The notes beneath the pieces are model-generated. The model had not been told where the DNA came from. It ran no database searches and saw nothing but the letters and a program-made list of their open reading frames with translations. A stretch of DNA of 64,000 nucleotides from Leucobacter sp. cx-42 (GTDB lineage Bacteria; Actinomycetota; Actinomycetes; Actinomycetales; Microbacteriaceae): positions 62,001-126,000 of the forward strand of contig NZ_JACVMU010000010.1 of the NCBI RefSeq assembly GCF_014529985.1, read 5' to 3'. Positions 54,060-63,555 of this stretch are shown one piece after another. Made by a program: the position numbers and the translations under genes. Within the stretch, counting starts at the first letter, position 1; each line of letters begins with the position of its first letter.

Positions 54060-54896
54060 TTAGCGGAGTGAGGTGCGCCGCTCGATCGAGTGCACGCCCT
54101 TCCACGCGAGTAGCGCACCCACCACAACGAGCAGCGGCAAGAAGCCAATGCCAATCATGGTTGGCTCAGGAGCTTCAGGCCCCAGACGAACGGCTTCCAC
54201 AATCTCGGAGAGCATTCCGTTCCAGACGATGCTGCCCGCGTCAGCTCCAGTGACTTGCAGCCCGATCGGCACGAACATCATCGCGAGCACGCTGAGCACC
54301 TGCATGAAGAAGTACAGCGCAATTCCCAAGATGATTGGCGCGCCCCCGCCAAGACTGGAGAATCGTTCCTCAGCTCCAACCGAGAGCACCGTTGCGCCAG
54401 CAACCAGCACGAAGAGGAGCTGCGCAGCGAGCGCCCCAACCAAGAACCACAGCATCGGGGCACCGATGCTGTTCAGCACCATCTCGCGCCATCCGGTGAG
54501 CTGTTCGCCCAGTGGCGCGCGAGCCGCAATGCTATTCGCCGCCACCCACAAGAACAGGCCGATGAGCGTCAGCGCCGTCGCAGCAAGGCACACGATGAGC
54601 GCGTGCAGCAATTTCGTCCAGTACAGCGCACGACCGCGCACCGGGATGATCATCGTGAAATAGCCTTCGCGGCCATACATGGTGCGCCAATAGTCAATGG
54701 CCAGCATGACCAGTGCTGCGGGCACGGCAGCGAGCGCCGCGACGATCCCCAGTACCGAGGCAATGCCGCCCAGCACCGGAACATTGATAGCCACCAGCGC
54801 GAACGCGGGGATCAGCACAGCGGGAATCGCCGCGAGACCAAGCCACACGGTTCGCGCTGCGGCACGGAAGTGATGAGAAAGCAGTGCGCCGATCAT
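54060..54896 (-). CDS. ABC-2-type transporter permease, Ytr-like operon
   Basis: This is a 278-residue membrane protein with six TM helices. It shows YWRTMYGREGYFTMIIPVRG after TM2-3, typical of ABC-2 permeases linked with GntR-controlled exporters. It overlaps the ATPase gene by 4 nt. Confidence 0.85.
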   Translation of the reverse strand: MIGALLSHHFRAAARTVWLGLAAIPAVLIPAFALVAINVPVLGGIASVLGIVAALAAVPAALVMLAIDYWRTMYGREGYFTMIIPVRGRALYWTKLLHALIVCLAATALTLIGLFLWVAANSIAARAPLGEQLTGWREMVLNSIGAPMLWFLVGALAAQLLFVLVAGATVLSVGAEERFSSLGGGAPIILGIALYFFMQVLSVLAMMFVPIGLQVTGADAGSIVWNGMLSEIVEAVRLGPEAPEPTMIGIGFLPLLVVVGALLAWKGVHSIERRTSLR

Positions 54897-55582
54897 GCTG
54901 CGTACACCTTCCTAAAGAGCGCATCTATGCCGAGACCGTGTTCTTCACGCAGGTCGTCAGCAGACCCCTCGAGCAGCACATGGCCCGCTCGCAGGAAGAT
55001 GACATCGTCAACGATCGCCTCAACATCACTAATCAAGTGCGTCGACAGCAGGAGCGTTGAACCGTCGTTCAGGTTCGACAGGATGCCTCGGAGGATAACA
55101 TCGCGTGAGGCGGGGTCAACGCCAGAGATCGGCTCGTCGAGCAAGTACACGGATGCGTTGCGTGACATCGCAAGCGCAATCTGAATCTTCTCGCGCATGC
55201 CCTTCGACATGTTCTTCAGCGTGACGTCCCATGGCAGCCCGAAGAAATCAACCATGGAACGGGCCTTCGCCGCGTCAAAATCAGCGAAGAAGCGTTCGAA
55301 CTGCGCAATGGCGTCGGCCGCCCGCAAGTGCGGTGCGAGGAACGAGGTGTCGGGAAGGAACGACACCTTGGCCTTCGAGTCGGGGCCGGGCACGCTGCCC
55401 GCGATCCGCACGTCGCCGGACCAGTTTGCAAGCACACCCGCAAGAATCTTCAAGAGGGTGGTCTTGCCGGCGCCGTTGTCGCCCATGAGGCCGACAATAC
55501 GGCCGGGTGCGATGCGCAAATTGATGTCATTCAACACCCTGCGGGCGCGGAAAGATTTGGTGAGGTGATTCACCTCAATCAC
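54893..55582 (-). CDS. ABC transporter ATP-binding protein, Ytr-like operon
   Basis: This is a 229-residue ATPase with a GTG start. Walker A is GDNGAGKTT, the signature is MSKGMREKIQIALAMSR (a variant, with SKGM for SGGQ), Walker B is VYLLDEPISGVDPA. The set GntR-ATPase-permease matches the YtrABC-type stress-induced exporters. Confidence 0.92.
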   Translation of the reverse strand: MIEVNHLTKSFRARRVLNDINLRIAPGRIVGLMGDNGAGKTTLLKILAGVLANWSGDVRIAGSVPGPDSKAKVSFLPDTSFLAPHLRAADAIAQFERFFADFDAAKARSMVDFFGLPWDVTLKNMSKGMREKIQIALAMSRNASVYLLDEPISGVDPASRDVILRGILSNLNDGSTLLLSTHLISDVEAIVDDVIFLRAGHVLLEGSADDLREEHGLGIDALFRKVYAA

Positions 55583-55628
55583 CGGGGCAGCGGCTGCTCC
55601 CCTGGCGAGTCTATAAGCGAGTGGTCAG

Positions 55629-56000
55629 TCATGACGCGTCCTCTCTGTCATTCCAGAGCTGCGCGAGCAGCTCGGAAGCCTGCTCAAGCGTCATTCCCAT
55701 CGCAGCCATCGAGGCAGCAAAATCTGTCACCTTCGTTGCGGCGAGCGCAGCGCGCGCCTCAGCGATGGCGGCAGCGTCCGTTGACACGAACCGGCCCGCA
55801 GTTCGCTCAGTCACCGTCAAGCCGAGGCGATCAACCTCGGCTAGCGCTTTCTGCACCGTATTCGGGTTCACCCCGACGTCGAGCGCAAGCTCACGCACCG
55901 AGGGAAGCTTGCCACCTGGAGGCCAAGTTCCGGCAACAATACGCTGCCGGAACTCGTCGACGAGCTGTGCCCAAATCGGGCGCGAATCGTCGATCTGCAT
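55629..56000 (-). CDS. GntR-family regulator, YtrA subfamily
   Basis: This is a 123-residue regulator. The winged helix reads PIWAQLVDEFRQRIVAGTWP, then LALDVGVNPNTVQKALAEVD. Only a short C-terminal arm follows, which defines the YtrA subfamily. ATG 56000 follows AAGGAGAATTCCCT. It is the first gene of its operon and probably autorepresses it. Confidence 0.92.
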   Translation of the reverse strand: MQIDDSRPIWAQLVDEFRQRIVAGTWPPGGKLPSVRELALDVGVNPNTVQKALAEVDRLGLTVTERTAGRFVSTDAAAIAEARAALAATKVTDFAASMAAMGMTLEQASELLAQLWNDREDAS

Positions 56001-56098
56001 AGGGAATTCTCCTTGAGTAAAGTCACGCGAGAGTGCCGACCGGTTCGGAGCGCTCCCCCGTCCACGTTCGACAGAGTCACTCAACCCTCACGCGTATC

Positions 56099-56127
56099 AC
56101 TGTACTACGACAGTAATACAAGGTCAA
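56099..56127 (-). promoter_or_regulatory. Promoter with dyad, GntR-ABC operon
   Basis: -35 TTGACC (56122-56127), 17-bp spacer, -10 TACAGT (56099-56104) on the minus strand. The spacer carries the dyad GTACTAC-N4-GTAATAC (56102-56119), a likely site for the GntR protein. Confidence 0.8.
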
Positions 56128-56140
56128 GAAGTATGAACCC

Positions 56141-56869
56141 CTACAGCAGAGCGAGCACCAACTCCACAACCACCACGACCGCAACGAGCAAGAAGACCAC
56201 GCTCGCGCACAGATCAATGACGGGCGTCGCTCGGCCAAACCATCGCTGGAATCCGCGCGAAGATGTGAGCAACGCAAAGGAAACGAACCACGCAAGGCCC
56301 ACCACCGTCAACGCAATCAAGACAAGCGCACGATCAAACATCGTCGCCTCAGCAGGGAGAATCTGCGAGAAGAGCGCAGTGAAAAACAACAGCGCCTTCG
56401 GGTTCGACATGTTCGTGAGGAAGCCCATCCGCATGGGATGCGCAACGGGCTCTCCGGCGACCGACGACCTGCTGCTGGGCCGATCCGCCCCCACAGCACC
56501 TCCCAGCGGGATCGCCACCGACCCGGTCGTCACCAATTCACGCGCACGATCGTTCGCGCGCACCCGCGCCCGGTCACGCAGGGCGCGGATCGCAGCCCGA
56601 CCACCCTGAATGCCCATCCAACCGAGCACTGCAGCGCCGATGATCTGCAGGATCGGCAACAGCGCCGGCATCGCAAGCATGAGCGCCGCGAGACCAGTGA
56701 CCGAGGCGGCCGTCCACACCGCGTTGCCCGTCATAATGCCGACCGCACCCCACAGCGCCGCGCTGCGGCTGCGGAGGCCAAGCTTCAACACCAGGAAGGT
56801 ATCTGGCCCGGGCACAATCACCGCGGCCGCAAATGTCACTAACAGGGTTACCCACGCCGTCACCGACAT
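56141..56869 (-). CDS. LysE-family amino-acid exporter
   Basis: This is a 242-residue transporter with six TM helices. Key segments are AAAVIVPGPDTFLVLKLGL near the N-terminus and FLTNMSNPKALLFFTALFSQ in the middle. ATG 56869 is preferred; GTG 56884 is possible. A loop of about 40 residues between them is rich in Arg and Ser. Substrate may be Lys, Thr or homoserine lactone; it cannot be read. Confidence 0.9.
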   Translation of the reverse strand: MSVTAWVTLLVTFAAAVIVPGPDTFLVLKLGLRSRSAALWGAVGIMTGNAVWTAASVTGLAALMLAMPALLPILQIIGAAVLGWMGIQGGRAAIRALRDRARVRANDRARELVTTGSVAIPLGGAVGADRPSSRSSVAGEPVAHPMRMGFLTNMSNPKALLFFTALFSQILPAEATMFDRALVLIALTVVGLAWFVSFALLTSSRGFQRWFGRATPVIDLCASVVFLLVAVVVVVELVLALL

Positions 56870-57022
56870 CGCACTTACTACCACCTATCAATTCTGCCAG
56901 ATTGCGGGCAGCTGACTGAGCCGTGTGACCTTACGTTGCCAGGGAAGTAGCGACCATCACATCGAGGTAATGGCAGCCTTGCCTTGCTTGTGCGTTCCCC
57001 GTTTTCGGACGATGATGACACT

Positions 57023-57760
57023 ATGAGTGACGACCAGAGCATCGAATCTGCAATCAACCATCTCCATGAGCGACACAAGGAGGAGGGCATCGGCCAGCGT
57101 CTGAACTGGCTGCGCGCGGGCGTGCTCGGCGGCAACGACGGCATCGTTTCTGTCGCCGGTGTCGTTATCGGTGTCGCAGCAGCATCACCCGGCAACACCG
57201 CAGCGATCATGACCGCTGGTGTCGCCGCCCTCGTCGCTGGCGCGTTCTCGATGGCCGGTGGCGAATACGTGTCAGTGAGCACCCAGCGCGACACCGAAAA
57301 GGCGCTGATTGAGCGCGAGAAGCAGGAGCTGAAGGATCAGCCCGCCGCCGAACTCGCAGAACTCACCGGCCTGTACCGACGCCGCGGACTCTCCCCCAAG
57401 CTCGCACGCCAGGTCGCAGAAGAGCTCACCGCGCACGATGCGCTCGCAGCTCACGCTGAGGTCGAACTCGGCATCGACCCCAAGGAACTCACGAGCCCCT
57501 GGGCCGCAGCGTTCTCATCGTTCGTCGCATTCACTGTCGGCGGACTCATCCCCCTCATCATGGTGCTGCTGCCCTTCGGCAATCCGGTCATCACGACCGC
57601 GGTCGCGGTAGTTGTCGGCCTATTCCTGACAGGGTGGATCAGCGCCAAGCTCGGCGAGGCACCACGCGGTCCGGCGATCTTGCGCAACGTCCTCATGGGC
57701 TCCGCGACCATGCTCGCGACGTACCTCATCGGTCTACTCTTCGGCGTCGCGGTCTCCTAG
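57023..57760 (+). CDS. VIT1/CCC1-family iron/manganese transporter
   Basis: This is a 245-residue protein with five TM helices. Hallmarks are GGNDGIVSVAGVVIGVAAAS and GAFSMAGGEYVSVSTQRDTE, then a soluble metal-binding helical region (RRRGLSPKLARQVAEELTAH). Family members move Fe2+ or Mn2+ out of the cytosol. ATG 57023 has only a weak ribosome-binding site. Confidence 0.93.
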   Translation: MSDDQSIESAINHLHERHKEEGIGQRLNWLRAGVLGGNDGIVSVAGVVIGVAAASPGNTAAIMTAGVAALVAGAFSMAGGEYVSVSTQRDTEKALIEREKQELKDQPAAELAELTGLYRRRGLSPKLARQVAEELTAHDALAAHAEVELGIDPKELTSPWAAAFSSFVAFTVGGLIPLIMVLLPFGNPVITTAVAVVVGLFLTGWISAKLGEAPRGPAILRNVLMGSATMLATYLIGLLFGVAVS

Positions 57761-57776
57761 CCCACGCCCACACATG

Positions 57777-57819
57777 CAGCATGCCCCGTCCCTCACAGTG
57801 TGAGCGGCGGGGCATGCTG
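57777..57819. terminator. Bidirectional terminator
   Basis: CAGCATGCCCCG/CGGGGCATGCTG at 57777-57788 and 57808-57819, with an inner CTCAC-AGT-GTGAG. It lies between convergent genes. Confidence 0.85.
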
Positions 57820-57836
57820 TTGCGACGAAGACGCCG

Positions 57837-58709
57837 CTAGTCGAGGTTGGTGGGGGCCGCTGGCAGCCCCAGGAAGTCTTCGAGGTTCTTTACGCCCTGC
57901 TCATGCATTGCGGTAGCAACCTCAACGCCGACATAGCGGAAGTGCCACGGCTCGAATGTGTAGCCAACCGTCGGCTGCTCACCCTCGTTGTAGCGCAGAA
58001 TGTAGCCGTACTGCCACGAGTTCTCACGCAGCCAAGCGCCCGTCGCAGTATCGCGGAAGCACTCCGAAAGCGCACAGCCCTCGTCACCCTCCAGGTCTAC
58101 AACAAGACCCGTCTGATGCTCTGAGAAACCTGGCCGAGCCGTATCTTGGTCGGCAAATTCGACGCCACCCTGCGCCACGAGATCATCGTAGATCTCCTTC
58201 TGCAGCTCGTAATCTCGGTATCCGCTCGTAATCGTGATCGGAACCCCAGCGGCCACCGACGCGTCATACATCTTGCGGAGCGCGGTTGCAGCCTCGGCGC
58301 GGATCGGATGCCCCCACACCGAGGGAATCCCCTCAGGTACCACCAGGTCGTCAGGCGCCCAATCAATTGGGTTCATGGGTCGCTGCTTGTTCACGACGAC
58401 CGTGATTGAGCTAGGCGAATCGACATCGTACGTCGGCGCCGGCTCAGGTTCTGGCTCAGGAGTGGGCTCCGGTGCCGGTTCGGGCTTCGGAGCCGGAGCG
58501 GGCGCTGTCACCGCAGGGGCGACAGGCGCATACCGTGCCTGCAACGCAGGCCAGAAGACCACAGCCAGGATCACCAGCAACACAACAATGCCGCCGCCGA
58601 TACCCAGACCAAGCTTGAGCCGGCGTCGCCGCCGAGCTCGTACTTCGGGATGTTTTGCCCAGGTCTTCTCGATGTTCATTCCTGCAATCGTTTCATATGC
58701 CTCCGACAT
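57837..58709 (-). CDS. M15B D-alanyl-D-alanine carboxypeptidase-like protein (VanY type)
   Basis: This is a 290-residue protein. A basic stretch (RARRRRRLKLG) and one TM anchor precede an extracellular P-E-rich repeat linker (PAPEPTPEPEPEPAP). The peptidase domain shows ITSGYRDYELQKEIY, zinc ligands in SEHQTGLVVDL and EPWHFRYVG. It trims peptidoglycan stem peptides. ATG 58709 is likely; ATG 58679 is possible. Confidence 0.9.
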   Translation of the reverse strand: MSEAYETIAGMNIEKTWAKHPEVRARRRRRLKLGLGIGGGIVVLLVILAVVFWPALQARYAPVAPAVTAPAPAPKPEPAPEPTPEPEPEPAPTYDVDSPSSITVVVNKQRPMNPIDWAPDDLVVPEGIPSVWGHPIRAEAATALRKMYDASVAAGVPITITSGYRDYELQKEIYDDLVAQGGVEFADQDTARPGFSEHQTGLVVDLEGDEGCALSECFRDTATGAWLRENSWQYGYILRYNEGEQPTVGYTFEPWHFRYVGVEVATAMHEQGVKNLEDFLGLPAAPTNLD

Positions 58710-58762
58710 TTTGCTGCGGATCCGCGCCCTGTCCCCCAATCAACAGCGTCCTGGCGCCAAAA

Positions 58763-58799
58763 AACCGAGGGACCCATGCAGTGCATGAGCCCCTCGGTT
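58763..58799 (-). terminator. Terminator of the 1556-residue adhesin gene
   Basis: AACCGAGGG/CCCTCGGTT with an inner CATGC-AGT-GCATG; leftward followed by TTTTTTGG. It lies 39 bp after the adhesin stop codon. Confidence 0.88.
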
Positions 58800-58837
58800 G
58801 TGTACTCAGATCAGCCAGCGACCGATCTCAGTAGGTG

Positions 58838-61800
58838 TTAGATCGCAGCCTTCGCGGAACGACGGCGCCAGAACGCCAGCGCGCCACCGGCAGCGATCAG
58901 CAGACCCGCGATACCAACGAAGATCAGCGGCGAAGTGCCACCGGTGTTGGGGAGCGAGTTCACGATCGGGGTGCCGGGGTGAGCGGGATCCATCGGAGTC
59001 GACGTGTTGTCATCGACATCGGGATCGGTCGGGTCGATCGGCTCCGAGGTGTTGTCATCCCAGTCAAGAACGATGACGCCAGCATCCCACGTGGGATCGA
59101 TGCCCTCGCTCGCAAGCACGTTACCGAAGAGGTAATCCTTGATAAGCACGCTCGAGTCATCAAGGACGATCTTGCCAGTGAACCCGGTCGTCACGTCTGC
59201 ACGCGAGTGCAGGGTGCTCTCTACGCCGTCGGCACGCTCAGTGGTGAAGCCGTAGATCTTTGCCTGCTCCTCGGCCAGTACGAACTTAATCTCGTACTCA
59301 CCAGCGCCGAGCTGATCGAACAGGTAGCGACCATTTTCATCGGTCACTGCGGTGTCGAGAAGCTCGCCATCCTTGTACAGCTCAACCGTGACGCCGGGCA
59401 GCACCTGCTCGCGATCCTTCTTAGGAACGTCGATGCCGTCCTGACGACCGTTGCGGTTCTTATCGATCCAAACAACGTCACCAATTGCGTAGGTCTTGCC
59501 TGCGGTGTTCAGGAAGTCCACCGGGTTCGCAATGACGCTACCGTCAACCACGATTTCCATCGAGGCACGCTCGCGGATGTAACCAACCGGCGCAATGTTC
59601 TCGGTCAGCCAGTACGTGCCAACCTCGTCTACCCACACCGGGGTGCCATCTGCGTGAACAATTTGGCCGTCAATGATCTTGAGATCGTCGGCGAGGGTGA
59701 CCTTTCCGTTCTCATCCTCAGGATCCACACCCTCAAGGGTGAACAGCGCCTGATCATCGTTAGCGATAACATCGCCACTTACGGCATCAACCTTCCTGAG
59801 GTCGAGTCGGAAGCGCGGAGCATTCTTCAGACTAACGTTCGGGGCAGCGTCCTCGAGCGTGACGACCTCGAACTGGAGTGCGTCCTTCGCGAGGAAGTAA
59901 CCGTTCGGAGCGACGTCTTCCTGGAGCCAGTAGAAGCCAATCGCGTCTACCTTGACCGGAGTGCCGTCCTCATCAATCACAATCTTGCCGCCATCTACGA
60001 GGCGGAGATCGGTGAAGAGAGGCTCGGGCTTCGGCTCAGCCGCAGGATCCGAGTTGTACAGCGAGAAACGGGCGGTGGTGTCGACGATCGGATCGCCGGT
60101 CACCGAATCAACCTTGTTCAGGTTGAGTGGCAGCAGCGGTACGTTCTCGAAGTTGACCGCCAGAGGCTTGCCCTCAGCAGTTGCTGCAGCGAGATCGGCA
60201 ACGGTGAACTTCACCGGTGCCTCTGCACGCACGTAGCCTGCGGGTGCAACCTTCTCAGTCAGCGTGTATTCGCCGACCATGTCTACATAGATTGCCTCGC
60301 CGTTCTCCTGAACGATCTTGTTGTCGATCACACGGAGGTCGTCGAAGAGCACACCGTTCGCGCCGCCGTTCGCGAGGACGGGGCCCTCGAGGGTGAAGCG
60401 TGCGTTCTCATCGGTGATCTTTGCAGCAGCGTTGAGCTTGTTGACCTTGTTGAGGTCAAGCTCGAGTGCGCGGTTGTTCCAGAGGGTGACGGGCTTGGAA
60501 GACCCGTCCTTCCCGACAACGAACTCCACAGGAGTCTTATCGAGGACATAACCCGCAGGCGCCTCGACCTCCTGTAGGCGATAGGTGCCTGCGCCGTCTG
60601 CCGGAAGGATTACCGTTGCGGTCTCACCAGCCTCGTCTGCAAAGAGGATCTGGCCTTCCTTCACGGTAAGAGTGCGGTCCGCGAAGAATCGCGTCCAATC
60701 GCCATCAACCTGCTTGTACAGGTGGAACGTACCGCCCCCGACAATAACGTTCTCGGGGTTAGTCTCCTGGATGTCTACCTTCTGCAGGCTGAGCGGGATA
60801 CCGTCAGTGACGGTAACCGAGGCCTTCGATCCGCCCGCTTTATTGACTACGGAGACATTCTCCGCGGGCTTGTCAATACGGACCTTGAAGTAGAGGATCG
60901 GCTTAGTCGCAGGGTCGATAGCGTCCTTGGCGATAACAACCTTGCCGTTACTTCCGGCTACTCCCTCAAGGTAGGTTGCTTTCAGGGTCTTAGAGTCCTC
61001 GAGGTTAGCGGACTTATCCGAGGAGATCACGCCCTTGGCATTCGAGAAGCCGAGGAAGGTCACTCCAGCCGGGAGAACGTCAACTACATCTGCCACGAGG
61101 TTTCTGAAGTTTCCGTGGGCGCGAAGATCGATCTGGTAGACGAACTCATCATTGTACTTCTCGCTGGTGGGGACGCGAAGGTTGCTCGTGAACTCGTCAC
61201 TACCTGCCTGAGCAACAAGCTTGCGAACCGAAAGCTCATTACCGAACGAAGTTGCCTCCGAAGTGGTTTTGGAGCTGTAGAAGAACTCGGTGCTCTCACC
61301 ATGGTAGGTGGCGCTGTTCTTCAGTACCTTGTCTTCTTTGCCATCGAACGCATGAGTGGTCAGCGTAATCGCAAGATTCCAGGGCTTGTCGAACTTATCC
61401 GAATACTTTGCGCCAAGAACTGCTTCACTAAAACGCGCATTCGGCTTGATGATGAGGTGGCCGCGCGTATCAAGTGAGAGATCGAAGTGCTCTGCACCGA
61501 GCGTCACAGTGCCATACTTGCCGTTCAGCTTAATCTTGTCGAGGTTTTCCTCAGTCACATCAAACACTGAGTGGTCGATATCGTCATCAATGTAGGACAA
61601 CATCGCATTCGGGAGCGCCGGCGCATCTTCGCTCTTACCCTTGCCAACCACAATATTGTAGGTAGCTTCAAGGGGCTGGCCGGCCTTAACCGTCAGTTCC
61701 TTCTGGGCAGGAGCCTGTTTTTGGAACATGTTCGAATCATCGATAGCACCCTCGAGCTTCGACTGAGTCTTCGTGCTTACCGCAGCGTTCTTGTTCGTGG

Positions 61801-63508
61801 TCTTAGCTCCGATGTCGTCGGAGTAAACAAACACTGCCTTGTTGGTGGCCTCATAAGTGTTTCGATAGATCGAATTATGCTTGTCGTTACCAGACACCTG
61901 GACGACCTGCGCCTTCACCTTCACGGTGTAGATTGCTGCAAGGTCATTACCGAAGTTGATAGCAAGCTTCTGAGCGCCTGCGGTTGCGTCTACCCAGTAG
62001 TGCAGCTTGTACCTATCCGATGCAAAATCCGCGGGGAGAGTCTCATCAGTTACCCGAGTAAAGTCGCCCGAAAACTCCAGGAAGTCTTCCGGGTTAGTGC
62101 CGTTGAACTCGACGTCAGCGGGCATCGAGTCCGTCATAACGACATTCGATTTAAGCCCAAACTTCGAATTCGATGCGTAGGGAGCAAACTCGGTGAGGTT
62201 CGCGGTGATCGTGTAGGTGACATCCCATGGGTTCTCGAGCGCAACCGGACCCGGATTCTCCTTAGTAAGGTCAATCACATCGTCGACAAGCTTTGTATTC
62301 GGGACTACAGTCTTACCGAAGGCCGTGTTGCCTTCCGGGCGAGGCATCCGAGGAAGATGACCCTTTACCGGAACCGTGGCAACCGCATCCTTGATGCCGT
62401 CGATTGCAACCGTGTTTGCAAGGTCAAAGGCCGTGAAATCGCCACCAGCGATGACGTCCATGCCGCTGCTCTCGTAGGCCCTCTGCATAACGAGCTGAAG
62501 AGCATCAGCGTCCTTGACCCCTACAGAGTACGTGAACAAATACTCTGAATTCGGCTCCGCCTGGAACGAGTAGGAGAAGGCATCACCTGAGATCATTGGC
62601 TCTTCAAGACCCGCGACGGGACGAGAGTTGAGACCATTCTCATCACGCACAGTACCCGTGAGGGAGAGCTTGCCAACGAAGTTGAGGTACTCGTTTTGGG
62701 GCTTTGAAAGCGCGTCCTTGAACGTAACCGTCTGCGCCTTGTCAGTCTTTACTGTGTAGGTGTACTTAAGAACTGCGTCTCTATTAATGACAACAGTGCC
62801 ATTCTCGCGATCGTAATCATCCCCGGGGAAGGAGATCGACGATACGGGGTTCCAGCTATCCGAGTTAGCGCGCTTCGTGTGCGAAAGCTCGTTAAAGAGG
62901 GCAGGGACATCGCCGTCCTTTAGGAAGACGACCTTAATACCATCAGCATCAGCGCCTGGAAGCTCCCAGTGGATGGGGGCTGCCGTCGATTCATCGATTT
63001 TGGTCAGCTTGAACTGGAAGTACAGCGATCCCTGAGAAATGGGGGTTCCATCGGGATTGGTGGGCAGCGGATCCTTGAACTTAACTCGTGCACCCACACC
63101 AATCTCAGGACCATCTGGGTCAGCGGGATTTGTGCCCTTGATCACCGTAATCGAATCAATGAGATCGTTACCGTCAGGAACGTCAAGCGTATCGCCCACC
63201 AACTGAAGGCCGGCGGGGAGCATAAACTCCGCTTCTTGGCCGGGCTCAGGCTCGTGATATCCAATGCCGACGGTGTAGGTACCGCTCTCCGTGAGAATAA
63301 GCCCGTCTTCAAACTTGTCAGTAAGCTTGTGCTCACCCGTCGCATCGAACATGCCGATGTAAGAAAGGGTACCTTCGTCAGTCGCAGCATCCTCGGCTGC
63401 GAAAGCAGGCGCATTAAAGCCTGTAAATACCATTAGTGCCGCGAGCAAGCTCGCTAACAGTGGCACGAAAAAGCGCGCGCGAAGGCGCGGCTGGATGTGC
63501 TCAGACAT
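58838..63508 (-). CDS. Giant sortase-anchored adhesin with SpaA and SdrD-B repeats (LPNTG), 1556 aa
   Basis: The signal peptide ends near APAFA-AE. Residues of about 50-920 form modular beta-sandwiches paralogous to the protein at 13508-16708; both share, for example, SEATSFG and a VLP(A/E)(G/S)V(T/E)FLGF stretch. Residues of about 930-1310 carry four SpaA/Cna-B repeats, each with a (L/I)xKV(D/N) lysine strand and a glutamate strand such as LQEVEAPAGY, LTEKVAPAGY, LQEDVAPNGY and LTENIAPVGY, likely forming isopeptide bonds. An SdrD-B domain follows (YAIGDVVWIDKNRNGRQDG). LPNTG is at 1519-1523, then a TM helix and a basic tail. GGGGGGAAC precedes the start. It lies next to an rRNA operon. Confidence 0.92.
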   Translation of the reverse strand: MSEHIQPRLRARFFVPLLASLLAALMVFTGFNAPAFAAEDAATDEGTLSYIGMFDATGEHKLTDKFEDGLILTESGTYTVGIGYHEPEPGQEAEFMLPAGLQLVGDTLDVPDGNDLIDSITVIKGTNPADPDGPEIGVGARVKFKDPLPTNPDGTPISQGSLYFQFKLTKIDESTAAPIHWELPGADADGIKVVFLKDGDVPALFNELSHTKRANSDSWNPVSSISFPGDDYDRENGTVVINRDAVLKYTYTVKTDKAQTVTFKDALSKPQNEYLNFVGKLSLTGTVRDENGLNSRPVAGLEEPMISGDAFSYSFQAEPNSEYLFTYSVGVKDADALQLVMQRAYESSGMDVIAGGDFTAFDLANTVAIDGIKDAVATVPVKGHLPRMPRPEGNTAFGKTVVPNTKLVDDVIDLTKENPGPVALENPWDVTYTITANLTEFAPYASNSKFGLKSNVVMTDSMPADVEFNGTNPEDFLEFSGDFTRVTDETLPADFASDRYKLHYWVDATAGAQKLAINFGNDLAAIYTVKVKAQVVQVSGNDKHNSIYRNTYEATNKAVFVYSDDIGAKTTNKNAAVSTKTQSKLEGAIDDSNMFQKQAPAQKELTVKAGQPLEATYNIVVGKGKSEDAPALPNAMLSYIDDDIDHSVFDVTEENLDKIKLNGKYGTVTLGAEHFDLSLDTRGHLIIKPNARFSEAVLGAKYSDKFDKPWNLAITLTTHAFDGKEDKVLKNSATYHGESTEFFYSSKTTSEATSFGNELSVRKLVAQAGSDEFTSNLRVPTSEKYNDEFVYQIDLRAHGNFRNLVADVVDVLPAGVTFLGFSNAKGVISSDKSANLEDSKTLKATYLEGVAGSNGKVVIAKDAIDPATKPILYFKVRIDKPAENVSVVNKAGGSKASVTVTDGIPLSLQKVDIQETNPENVIVGGGTFHLYKQVDGDWTRFFADRTLTVKEGQILFADEAGETATVILPADGAGTYRLQEVEAPAGYVLDKTPVEFVVGKDGSSKPVTLWNNRALELDLNKVNKLNAAAKITDENARFTLEGPVLANGGANGVLFDDLRVIDNKIVQENGEAIYVDMVGEYTLTEKVAPAGYVRAEAPVKFTVADLAAATAEGKPLAVNFENVPLLPLNLNKVDSVTGDPIVDTTARFSLYNSDPAAEPKPEPLFTDLRLVDGGKIVIDEDGTPVKVDAIGFYWLQEDVAPNGYFLAKDALQFEVVTLEDAAPNVSLKNAPRFRLDLRKVDAVSGDVIANDDQALFTLEGVDPEDENGKVTLADDLKIIDGQIVHADGTPVWVDEVGTYWLTENIAPVGYIRERASMEIVVDGSVIANPVDFLNTAGKTYAIGDVVWIDKNRNGRQDGIDVPKKDREQVLPGVTVELYKDGELLDTAVTDENGRYLFDQLGAGEYEIKFVLAEEQAKIYGFTTERADGVESTLHSRADVTTGFTGKIVLDDSSVLIKDYLFGNVLASEGIDPTWDAGVIVLDWDDNTSEPIDPTDPDVDDNTSTPMDPAHPGTPIVNSLPNTGGTSPLIFVGIAGLLIAAGGALAFWRRRSAKAAI

Positions 63509-63537
63509 CGTCGTTCCCCCCTAGAAACGAAAAAAGA

Positions 63538-63555
63538 CCGCGAACTAAATCGCGG
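63538..63555 (-). promoter_or_regulatory. Terminator-like hairpin in the adhesin leader
   Basis: CCGCGA/TCGCGG (63538-63543, 63550-63555) followed leftward by TTTTTTCG, 30 bp before the adhesin start. It may be a leader attenuator or the end of read-through from the rRNA operon. Confidence 0.65.

Noticed and set aside
58835-60577. Long plus-strand open frame of 580 codons opposite the SpaA-repeat region
   Set aside because: Antisense to clear SpaA, SdrD-B and LPNTG coding sequence; no ribosome-binding site or family features.
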